Positions 16,620 through 24,306 of a stretch of DNA of 64,000 nt are shown here, piece after piece. The position numbers were made by a program, and so were the translations under genes. Source of the DNA: Domibacillus iocasae (GTDB lineage: Bacteria; Bacillota; Bacilli; Bacillales; Domibacillaceae). The notes beneath the pieces were generated by a model. It was not told the DNA's origin. It worked only from the letters and a program-made list of their open reading frames with translations, and ran no database searches. Location: positions 124,001 to 188,000 of the forward strand of contig NZ_MAMP01000021.1 of the NCBI RefSeq assembly GCF_001750285.1, given 5' to 3'. Numbering within the stretch: the first letter of the stretch is position 1; each line of letters opens with the position of its first letter.

Positions 16620-17600
16620 ATGCCAAAGTATCAGCCGAAAGATTCATTTCAATCCCCGCGTTTTTGCGGTGTACGTACGTTTATGCGCCTGCCGTTAGTT
16701 GAACAATTGGATAACGATATGGACTTTGTGATTACTGGTATTCCATTTGATTCCGGACAGTCATTCCGCACTGGGGCAAGATTCGGTCCCCAGGCCATTC
16801 GAGATTTTTCGATTTTACTGCGCCCTTACAATCCGGAGCAGGATATAAATGTATTCGATTATGTGTCCGGTGTGGACTACGGAGATGTGCCGATTGTGCC
16901 GGGGTTTATTACTGAAACGTATGAGAAAATTGAGGATACGCTGACGCCGGTTGTGGAAAAAGGCATCATCCCAATTAGCCTTGGCGGTGATCACTCGATG
17001 ACACTGGGTGAGCTTCGGGCCATTGCGAAAAAGCATGGACCGGTGGCCCTGCTGCAGTTTGATGCTCATTCAGATACGTGGGACAGCTACTTTGATCAAA
17101 AATACAACCACGGCACTGTATTCCGGCGGGCAATTGAAGAAGGGTTGATTGATACGAAGCGCTCTATTCAAGTCGGCATGCGCGGGGGGCTTTACGGGCC
17201 GGAAGATCTAGAAGACGCGCGTGAGCTTGGGCTGGACGTTTATTCAACGAACGATTATAAACGGATGGGTGTAGACGCGATGCTGGATATTATTCGTGAG
17301 CGAGTGGGAGAAGGACCGGCTTTTTTAACATTTGATATCGATTTTTTAGATCCAGCTTATGCCCCGGGAACAGGGACGCCTGAAATCGCAGGTGCCAGCA
17401 TTGATGATGCACTAGCTTTTGTCAGAGGGCTAGCGGGTCTTGACTTTGTTGGGTTTGACCTTGTGGAAGTGCTGCCGGCTTATGATCACGGAGACATTAC
17501 TGCCGCCGCTGCCGCTAACATCGTGTATGAATTTATCACGCTTATTGCGTTGAAGAAACGAATGGGGGCTGCCCATCATTATATTACCGCTGTAAAGTAA
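16620..17600 (+). CDS. Ureohydrolase: agmatinase/guanidinobutyrase family
   Basis: A 326-residue arginase-superfamily enzyme that splits a guanidino compound into urea and an amine. The dinuclear manganese ligands are visible: GGDHS, FDAHSDTW and FDIDFLDPAYAPGTGTPE. The N-terminal SPRFCGVRTFMRLP resembles guanidinobutyrase/guanidinopropionase-type proteins more than the shorter agmatinase of B. subtilis, so 4-guanidinobutyrate or another guanidino acid is as likely as agmatine. Start ATG 16620 follows AGGAGG. It is the first gene of the sigma-54 operon; the aldehyde dehydrogenase downstream fits a guanidinobutyraldehyde to guanidinobutyrate to GABA route. Confidence 0.88.
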   Translation: MPKYQPKDSFQSPRFCGVRTFMRLPLVEQLDNDMDFVITGIPFDSGQSFRTGARFGPQAIRDFSILLRPYNPEQDINVFDYVSGVDYGDVPIVPGFITETYEKIEDTLTPVVEKGIIPISLGGDHSMTLGELRAIAKKHGPVALLQFDAHSDTWDSYFDQKYNHGTVFRRAIEEGLIDTKRSIQVGMRGGLYGPEDLEDARELGLDVYSTNDYKRMGVDAMLDIIRERVGEGPAFLTFDIDFLDPAYAPGTGTPEIAGASIDDALAFVRGLAGLDFVGFDLVEVLPAYDHGDITAAAAANIVYEFITLIALKKRMGAAHHYITAVK

Positions 17601-17633
17601 TAGAGGCTCATTCCCTGATAGGAGGTTATAGGT

Positions 17634-19058
17634 ATGCATTTCGTTGATGTAGTAGTAATGACGGCTTATTTTATTGCGCTTATTGTCGTCGGGATTATTG
17701 GCGCAAGGCGGGCAAAAACATCTGAAGATTATATCGTGGCGGGACGCAGCCTTGGCTTTACGATGTATTTAGCCTGCTTGGCCGCTGTTATTTTAGGTGG
17801 TGCATCGACAATCGGCACTGCGAGGCTCGGATATGAATTTGGCTTGTCCGGATTTTGGCTTGTCGCGATGCTTGGACTCGGTATTTTAGCTATTGGTTTG
17901 TTTTTAACAAAAAAGATTTCGAACTTAAAGGTGCTGACAATTAGTGAGATGCTGCATGACCGTTTTGGCGCTCAAACCGGCCTTGTCAGTGCTGTTGTTG
18001 CAGCCATTTATGCCATGATGGTTTCGGTCACTCAAGTCATTGGCATGGGCACGATTTTAAATGTGCTGCTTGGCTGGGATTTGACGTTATCCATGATTAC
18101 AGGCGGTGGAATCGTTCTTTTTTATACGATGCTCGGCGGTATGTGGTCAGTGACGATGACAGATATTGTCCAGTTTGTAGTCATGACCGTTGGTATTTTT
18201 TTCATTATGCTGCCAATGAGTTTAAGTAAAGCAGGAGGATGGTCGTCTCTTGAAGCTGGTCTTCCTGAGGCGCATTTTGATTTTACTTCTATTGGAGCAG
18301 GCACTATTTTTCAATATTTTCTTCTGTTCTGCCTTGGGATGGTCGTCGCACAGGATATTTGGCAGCGTGTTTTTACGGCGAAAACAGATAAGGTGGCGCG
18401 TGTTGGTACGATCGGGGCAGGCCTCTACAGTTTTGCTTACGCACTTGCTGTAAGTGTGATCGGGATGTGCGCACTGATTGTCGTACCGAATTTGGGCGAT
18501 ACGCAGACGGCTTTTGCAAGCATGGCAATCGAAACGCTGCCCGCGGGCATTTTAGGGTTTGTTCTGGCAAGTGTCGTTTCCGCTTTAATGTCCACTGCAT
18601 CAGGCACTCTGCTTGCGTCATCGACATTGATTGTAAACGACATTATTAAGCGTCAATTTATGAAAGAAATGAATGATAAAATGTTTTTGTTTGTATCCCG
18701 TGTGACCACATTTATGATCGGATTCATTACGATCATATTTGCCTTATGGATTCAAGATGTCCTTGTGGCCCTGGATGTCGCTTACGCGGTTTTATCCGGC
18801 GCTGTATTTTTTCCGGTAATAGCAGGGTTTTTTTGGAAGCGTGCGACGACTCGCGCTGCTTTTTATTCCATTACTTTAAGCACGATTGTTATTTTATCCG
18901 GACTTGCCGTTAAAGGTATTACTTCTACAGATCCAATTCTTTACGGTTTGCTGACGAGTGCGGTTGTACTTGTGGCTGTAACTTATATGACATCGGAACA
19001 AAAACAAAACACATCCGTTATCGAAACGGATGAGAACCGGACTGGAAAAATTATATAA
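17634..19058 (+). CDS. Sodium:solute symporter (SSS family)
   Basis: A 474-residue membrane protein with about 13 segments. The SEDYIVAGRSLG stretch near residue 30 and the GGASTIGTARLGYEFG stretch near 56 are typical of the sodium/solute symporters. Start ATG 17634 follows AGGAGGT, 33 bases after the ureohydrolase stop. It presumably imports the operon's substrate. It is a different subgroup from the symporter at 6669-8228, lacking the acidic tail and small partner. Confidence 0.85.
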   Translation: MHFVDVVVMTAYFIALIVVGIIGARRAKTSEDYIVAGRSLGFTMYLACLAAVILGGASTIGTARLGYEFGLSGFWLVAMLGLGILAIGLFLTKKISNLKVLTISEMLHDRFGAQTGLVSAVVAAIYAMMVSVTQVIGMGTILNVLLGWDLTLSMITGGGIVLFYTMLGGMWSVTMTDIVQFVVMTVGIFFIMLPMSLSKAGGWSSLEAGLPEAHFDFTSIGAGTIFQYFLLFCLGMVVAQDIWQRVFTAKTDKVARVGTIGAGLYSFAYALAVSVIGMCALIVVPNLGDTQTAFASMAIETLPAGILGFVLASVVSALMSTASGTLLASSTLIVNDIIKRQFMKEMNDKMFLFVSRVTTFMIGFITIIFALWIQDVLVALDVAYAVLSGAVFFPVIAGFFWKRATTRAAFYSITLSTIVILSGLAVKGITSTDPILYGLLTSAVVLVAVTYMTSEQKQNTSVIETDENRTGKII

Positions 19059-19069
19059 GAGGTGGAAAT

Positions 19070-20512
19070 ATGCATAAGCACGTATATATCAATGGAGAAT
19101 GGCTGACTGGGAAAGGAGGGGCGCGGCAGCTGCTTTCTCCTTTGTCACTAGAGGAGACAGCGCTAATTTATGAAGCGGATCCATCTCAGGCGGGGGAGGC
19201 GATTCAAGCTGCGGATCAGGCCTATGAACAGCGGGAGTGGTCTCAAAATGCTGCTTTGAGAATTCGGTGTCTGGAACAGCTGGCAGCTAAAATATCGGAA
19301 AATTCAGATATTTTAGCTGAGATAGAAATGACCAATACTGGAAAGCCAATACGGGAAGCAAGGTTAGACGCAGAAGACTCGGCTGCCTGCCTGCGATATT
19401 ATGCTAGTTTCATAAAAAAGCAGCAAGATAGGTTCATTCAAATGGAAGACGGATCTACAAGCACTGTCCTGCAGGAGCCAATTGGTGTGTGTGCACTCAT
19501 TGTACCATGGAATTTCCCGCTCCTTCTCGGTATGTGGAAAATTGCGCCTGCTCTTGCGGCGGGCAATACGGTAGTCTTTAAGCCTTCTGAAACCACGCCA
19601 TTATCGATTCTCGCTTTAACAGAAATGATAGACCAGTGCTCATTCCCAAAAGGGGTTTTTAATGTCGTAACTGGAGACGGCTCCATCGGGGAAGTACTCG
19701 TCAATCACCCGAAAGTGGCTAAAGTATCATTCACAGGCGGATCGGAAACAGGCCGCCGGATTAACATGCAGTGCGCCCAGTCGTTTAAGCGGGTTTCGCT
19801 TGAACTCGGCGGGAAATCCCCGCTTATTGTCCTAGAAGATGCAGATATTGAACATGCGGCAGAATGGGCGGTTTTCGGTGCCTTTTTCAACCAGGGACAA
19901 GTATGTGTAGCTTCTTCCCGGCTGCTCGTGGACGAAAAGATATACGATATGTTTTTGACACGGCTGGTTGAAAAAACGGCAGCTATTCGAATCGGCGATC
20001 CTTCGTTAGAAGAAACGGAAATGGGTCCGATTATTACAAAGGAACATTTGGAGAAAATTGAACGCTATATCGAGATCGGGCGCAGTGAAGGGGCTGAACT
20101 GCTTTACGGCGGAGAACGGCTTGAGCGGGATGGCTTCTTTATCACTCCATCTATCTTTGGCAATGTAACGCAGCAGATGCGTATTGTGCAGGAAGAAATT
20201 TTTGGCCCGGTTGTGACGGTACAGTCATTTCGAAATGAAGATGACGCGGTTGAACTTGCGAATGGGACGAATTTTGGACTGGCCGCCGGCGTTCTGTCTG
20301 CGGATGTGGAGAAAGCGGAAAGAATTGCTTCCCGTTTAAAAGCAGGCACGATTTGGGTGAACAGCTATCATACGCCTTACCTAGAAGCGCCGTGGGGAGG
20401 CATGAAACAAAGCGGTATTGGCCGTGAATTAGGGCCGGATGGATTTCACGCATTTACAGAAGCGAAGCACATAAACAAACAACAGCTTGCATCAAGCGGC
20501 TGGTATTCGTAA
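19070..20512 (+). CDS. NAD(P)-dependent aldehyde dehydrogenase
   Basis: A 480-residue member of the ALDH superfamily. The catalytic Cys is residue 279 in FNQGQVCVAS, the general base Glu lies in LELGGKSP near residue 245, and PWNFPLL with the FTGGSETG loop form the cofactor site. It is nearest in style to betaine aldehyde and 4-aminobutyraldehyde/4-guanidinobutyraldehyde dehydrogenases. It follows the symporter by 11 bases. In this operon it most likely oxidises an amino- or guanidino-aldehyde to the acid. Confidence 0.88.
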   Translation: MHKHVYINGEWLTGKGGARQLLSPLSLEETALIYEADPSQAGEAIQAADQAYEQREWSQNAALRIRCLEQLAAKISENSDILAEIEMTNTGKPIREARLDAEDSAACLRYYASFIKKQQDRFIQMEDGSTSTVLQEPIGVCALIVPWNFPLLLGMWKIAPALAAGNTVVFKPSETTPLSILALTEMIDQCSFPKGVFNVVTGDGSIGEVLVNHPKVAKVSFTGGSETGRRINMQCAQSFKRVSLELGGKSPLIVLEDADIEHAAEWAVFGAFFNQGQVCVASSRLLVDEKIYDMFLTRLVEKTAAIRIGDPSLEETEMGPIITKEHLEKIERYIEIGRSEGAELLYGGERLERDGFFITPSIFGNVTQQMRIVQEEIFGPVVTVQSFRNEDDAVELANGTNFGLAAGVLSADVEKAERIASRLKAGTIWVNSYHTPYLEAPWGGMKQSGIGRELGPDGFHAFTEAKHINKQQLASSGWYS

Positions 20513-20528
20513 AAGGGAGGTTTTTTAT

Positions 20529-21917
20529 ATGGCAGACTTTAAGAATGGATTAGGGCACGATAGTATTCAGCCTGTAATCGGCAGCGACCGGTCGATGAAT
20601 TTTTTCAGCACGTTTACGCTCTGGGTGGCAGCGAATTTTGTGATTACCTCGGTTATGACCGGGATGCTGTTTATCCCGGACATTTCTATTACTGAAGCGA
20701 TGTGGGCTATTTTTCTTGGTTCTGCCATTGGTGCCATTCCCCTTGTGTTAACCGGCTATATTGGCACGAAAACCGGACTGCCGACAATGGCAATGGCACG
20801 TGCCGCTTTCGGACAGAAAGGAGCGGTTCTTCCAGCGATCATCAATTCCATCATTTTAATCGGGTGGAGCTGGATTCAGGCGTATATGGCCGGGCTAAGC
20901 TTAAACTATGCGGTAGAATACGCAACTGGCTACAGCAACATTAATCTGTTTGTTATTTTAACGGAAGTTCTGGTTGTAGCGATTACGATATATGGCCATA
21001 GAGGATTGGAACGCGTGGAAAAATACATTTCCATTACGATGATTGTGTTATCATTTGCCTTATTTTATAAGCTTTTTACAACCTACGATGTACAGTCATT
21101 GATTTCAATGCAGCTAAGTGAGAATCCAGTGACAACGACGGTCATTGCGTTTGACATTGTTATGGCAACCGCTTTTTCCTGGATGTCGACCGTCTGTGAC
21201 TTTAACCGCTATTGCAAAACGAGCATGGCGAGTGTGGCAGGCACCTATACCGGCTATTTGCTCGCTTCGCTGCTTGCAATGGGTATGGGCGCAGTTATCA
21301 GCGGCTTCAGCATTTTAAATGGGATGGAGCAGACGTATGATCCGACGGTGCTGCTGGCGCAATACGGATTTGGTTTTGTGGCGGCAATTGTTGTTTTTTG
21401 TTCCGTGGTTTCGACGAATGTGATGGCACTGTACAGTGCAGGCATGTCTTTAATGAACGTGGCGCCTAAAGCGGATTTTTGGAAAGTGATCGCCGGTCTT
21501 GGCATCGTCTGCACGCTGGGTGCCTTGCTCAAAGAAGCGCTCATGGCAAACTTTTATACGTTTATTTTATTGATTGCCACTTTGTTTATCCCGGTGTTTG
21601 CAATTATTCTCGTTGACTACTTCATCTTGAAAAAACGGTATTATAATGCGCAGGAAATTTTGTCAAACGAACGGAAGCAGTATCACTATCAGGGCGGGAT
21701 CAATCTATCTGCTTACGCTGCTTATGCAGTCGGTGCTTTATTTGCTTATTATTTCACGTATATTCAGCCACTTTCATTTGGCTCTACTGTCGTGACGTTC
21801 TTTTTCTCTGCCGTTGTGTACTGGTCGTTGATGAAACTATTTAAGCAGACATCCGCGGTTGTAATAGAAGAGCCTGAACAGGAAGAAGCGGAGATGCCTG
21901 ATGCAAAAGTTAACTAA
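20529..21917 (+). CDS. NCS1-family permease (cytosine/purine permease type)
   Basis: A 462-residue, twelve-segment permease of the nucleobase:cation symporter-1 family, CodB/purine-cytosine branch (PALGLAG-like GSAIGAIPLVLTGYIGTKTG region). Start ATG 20529 follows GGGAGG; an earlier in-frame ATG at 20487 lies inside the aldehyde dehydrogenase gene. The 3' end overlaps the amidase gene by 17 bases. A second transporter in the same operon suggests two related substrates, probably including a nitrogen heterocycle such as a hydantoin, pyrimidine or allantoin-like ring. Confidence 0.85.
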   Translation: MADFKNGLGHDSIQPVIGSDRSMNFFSTFTLWVAANFVITSVMTGMLFIPDISITEAMWAIFLGSAIGAIPLVLTGYIGTKTGLPTMAMARAAFGQKGAVLPAIINSIILIGWSWIQAYMAGLSLNYAVEYATGYSNINLFVILTEVLVVAITIYGHRGLERVEKYISITMIVLSFALFYKLFTTYDVQSLISMQLSENPVTTTVIAFDIVMATAFSWMSTVCDFNRYCKTSMASVAGTYTGYLLASLLAMGMGAVISGFSILNGMEQTYDPTVLLAQYGFGFVAAIVVFCSVVSTNVMALYSAGMSLMNVAPKADFWKVIAGLGIVCTLGALLKEALMANFYTFILLIATLFIPVFAIILVDYFILKKRYYNAQEILSNERKQYHYQGGINLSAYAAYAVGALFAYYFTYIQPLSFGSTVVTFFFSAVVYWSLMKLFKQTSAVVIEEPEQEEAEMPDAKVN

Positions 21918-22734
21918 TGCGAGCGTCGCTATCGTTCAGTCTTTGTTTAAAAAAGGGTGCTTTTATGAAAATCAGCAGTGTATGGAGCAGAGCGTTCAAA
22001 CGACGTTGAAAACAAATCCGGCCGCTGTGATTTTTTTATTCCCTGAACTGACATTATCCGGTTACTCACTTGAGCGGTCTGTACTTGAAGAAGCAGCGGA
22101 ACGAAGGGAGGAAGAAGCTGGTTTTGTGAAATCTCTTGCCAAATGGCATGGCGTTTATATTGTGTATGGCTATGCCGAGAAGAAAGACGGAAAATTTTAT
22201 AATACAGCAGAAATGGTTGGGCCGGATGGGTCTACAAAAGCGGTCTACCGCAAGATCCACCTCACTCCTTTTGAACGTGGTGTTTTTGAAGCGGGGTCGG
22301 AATTGGTCGTCGCAAAGACGGAGTGGGGGACGGCCGGATTGATGATTTGCTGGGATTTGGCATTCCCTGAAATGGCGCGGTCGCTCGCTTTAAAAGGGGC
22401 AGATATTTTATTAGTGCCGGCTGCATGGGAAAAACCATATGAGCAGCCGTTTCAGACATTTTGTGAAGCGAGAGCAATGGAAAACAACGTATTTGTGGCT
22501 GCATGCAACCATAACGGGACAACGGATGGACTCCACTTTTTTGGCCATTCCTCTCTTTTTACACCTGGAGGAGAGAAATGGGCTGATGCTCAAGAGCATT
22601 CGACCGTTGTGACGGGTCTGCTTGATTGGGAGGAACGAAAGCGATGGAAAAGCCGCTTCTTTAGTATGATGGATGAAAGGCGGCCGGATGTATATGAAGG
22701 AGGCGGTCTGCTTGATTATTCAAAAAATCATTGA
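21901..22734 (+). CDS. Carbon-nitrogen hydrolase (nitrilase superfamily amidase)
   Basis: A 277-residue enzyme with the complete nitrilase-superfamily triad: Glu in LFPELTLSGY (about residue 49), Lys in YRKIHLTPFE and Cys in MICWDLAFPEMAR. Members hydrolyse amides or N-carbamoyl groups (for example N-carbamoylputrescine, beta-ureidopropionate, omega-amides). It starts inside the permease gene (17-base overlap), so expression is coupled. The ring-opening or carbamoyl product made by its neighbours is the likely substrate. Confidence 0.88.
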   Translation: MQKLTNASVAIVQSLFKKGCFYENQQCMEQSVQTTLKTNPAAVIFLFPELTLSGYSLERSVLEEAAERREEEAGFVKSLAKWHGVYIVYGYAEKKDGKFYNTAEMVGPDGSTKAVYRKIHLTPFERGVFEAGSELVVAKTEWGTAGLMICWDLAFPEMARSLALKGADILLVPAAWEKPYEQPFQTFCEARAMENNVFVAACNHNGTTDGLHFFGHSSLFTPGGEKWADAQEHSTVVTGLLDWEERKRWKSRFFSMMDERRPDVYEGGGLLDYSKNH

Positions 22735-23371
22735 TTTATCGATTCCCGTTACCGCTCAAACACCGGTTTATCCGGGAGATCCAAAACCCGCTGTCCATCC
22801 TGCCGCCCAAATTGAGCGGGATGGATACAATGTCAGTTCCCTGCAAATGGGCTCTCATACAGGGACTCATGTGGACGCGCCTTTTCATTTTAACCAACAT
22901 GGGAAAACGATTGATCAAATTCCGCTCAGCCAGGTGATGGGGGAGGGCCTTGTGCTGGATGTGACAGGGAAAGAAGCGGGAGAAGAAATTACAATGGAAG
23001 ACGTCAAGCATTACGAGAAACAAATCAGACCGGGGCTGATTATTCTTTTTTATACCGGCTGGTCCCGATATATAGGGAATGAGCTTTATTTTCAGCATCC
23101 TTACATTAGTCCAGCTGTTATTGAATGGCTGCTTGATAAAGGGATTTCGACCTTTTTTATTGATGCCATTAATATTGATCCCCCCGACGGTTCATCTTTC
23201 AAGTGTCATGAACTGATCATGGGCGCTGACGGTGTCATCGGCGAAAACTTTACTCATTTTGAAGAGATTACTTTTCTACGACCTTTTATTATCTGCCTTC
23301 CTCTTTTGATGCCTGGTCTGGATGGTTCTCCTGTACGTGCAGCTGCTCTAGAGTGGGTTTCAGAAACGTAG
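22712..23371 (+). CDS. Cyclase-family hydrolase (kynurenine formamidase/isatin hydrolase fold)
   Basis: A 219-residue protein with HTGTHVDAPFHF near residue 48, the metal-binding H-x-G-T-H-x-D-x-P-x-H motif of the cyclase family (arylformamidase, isatin hydrolase). These enzymes hydrolyse cyclic or N-formyl amides. I start it at TTG 22712 behind GGAGG (22699-22703), giving DLSIPVTAQTPVYPGDP near the N-terminus as usual for the family. It overlaps the end of the amidase gene by 23 bases and is the last gene of the sigma-54 operon. Confidence 0.85.
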   Translation: MIIQKIIDLSIPVTAQTPVYPGDPKPAVHPAAQIERDGYNVSSLQMGSHTGTHVDAPFHFNQHGKTIDQIPLSQVMGEGLVLDVTGKEAGEEITMEDVKHYEKQIRPGLIILFYTGWSRYIGNELYFQHPYISPAVIEWLLDKGISTFFIDAINIDPPDGSSFKCHELIMGADGVIGENFTHFEEITFLRPFIICLPLLMPGLDGSPVRAAALEWVSET

Positions 23372-23477
23372 AAATAACGCCTAGCAGTTAGAAGAACAGC
23401 TTGCTAAAGTTTAAAAATAATAAAAGGTGGGAGCACGTCAAACGGCGAATATCTTTGTTATATAAATAGTAAATACA

Positions 23478-23915
23478 TTGGCGGGAGTGATAAATATAGC
23501 GATTCAACCGTATCTAATTTTTGATGGGAATTGTAGAGACGTATTAGATTTTTATGAAAAGGTATTCCAGACGGGGCCTGCCAATCGGATGACGTTTGGT
23601 GATTCACCGCCGAATCCCGATTATCCTTTGCCGGAAGAAGCAAAGGATCGCATGATGCATGCGAATCTGGAAGTGGAAGGCACGAAGCTCATGTTCTCGG
23701 ATACATTTCCGGGCATGCCGTATCATCCGGGCAGTGCCATCACCCTGGCGCTGGTCAGTTCGGATGCGGAAAAGCTTCGTTCTTATTTTGAAGGGCTGTC
23801 TGACGGCGGAGAAGTTCTCATGCCGCTTCAAGAAACATTTTGGAGCAAATTGTACGGCCAAGTGCGTGACCAGTTCGGCATTGAATGGCAGATCAGTCAT
23901 GAGGAACAGGCGTAA
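23478..23915 (+). CDS. VOC/PhnB-like (glyoxalase fold) protein
   Basis: A protein of about 140 residues of the PhnB-like VOC group: IQPYLIFDGNCRDVLDFYEKVF at the N-terminus and FGIEWQISHE at the C-terminus. The biochemical role of these dimeric proteins is mostly unknown. The start is doubtful: TTG 23478 has no ribosome site, GTG 23487 abuts GGCGGGA, while GGGAG at 23483-23487 is ideally spaced for an ATA codon at 23496, exactly where homologues begin. The gene is expressed only if one of these weak starts works. A decayed relative lies at 27587-27704. Confidence 0.75.
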   Translation: MAGVINIAIQPYLIFDGNCRDVLDFYEKVFQTGPANRMTFGDSPPNPDYPLPEEAKDRMMHANLEVEGTKLMFSDTFPGMPYHPGSAITLALVSSDAEKLRSYFEGLSDGGEVLMPLQETFWSKLYGQVRDQFGIEWQISHEEQA

Positions 23916-23964
23916 GGAAAGGAGTTAAGAGTTTTGTTTTGATCATAAATATTCCTTTTTTGAA

Positions 23965-23995
23965 AAGCCGTCCAGAATCGTATTCAGGGCGGCTT
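23965..23995. repeat. Dispersed hairpin element, copy 1
   Basis: AAGCCGTCC (23965-23973) pairs with GGGCGGCTT (23987-23995); inside, GAAT/ATTC form a second stem around CGT. A related hairpin with compensating stem changes is found at 30183-30214. No T-run follows, so it is a weak terminator at best. Confidence 0.7.
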
Positions 23996-24023
23996 TGTGC
24001 TGTAACAGACGTGTATATAAACG

Positions 24024-24066
24024 ACTAAAGACTAACGAAACGGCCCGCCGTCGGTTAGTCTTTAGT
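24024..24066. repeat. 13-base perfect inverted repeat
   Basis: ACTAAAGACTAAC (24024-24036) and GTTAGTCTTTAGT (24054-24066) flank a GC-rich 17-base centre containing CGG/CCG. It has no T-tract on the plus strand and is not placed directly after a gene. Between it and the kinase gene (24067-24290) I see only AT-rich sequence and no reading frame with a ribosome site. Confidence 0.6.
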
Positions 24067-24306
24067 TATGAAGACTGCCACGATACTCACTCTGCTTTAT
24101 TTCTTCGCACACCGCTTTTTATAGTATCTTTCAGCTATTAATTGTCCGATTATTCCCATTTCAACTCCCAAATCATGTTATGATTATTCTAATATGATCT
24201 CGTAAGGGTATTCGTGTAAGCATTTCGTTTATGTTTAATAAAGTAGTGCAAGGGTTTTGGTCAATGTGATTCAGTCGCCGGCCATTATTTTTGAAGGAGG
24301 AGCATT

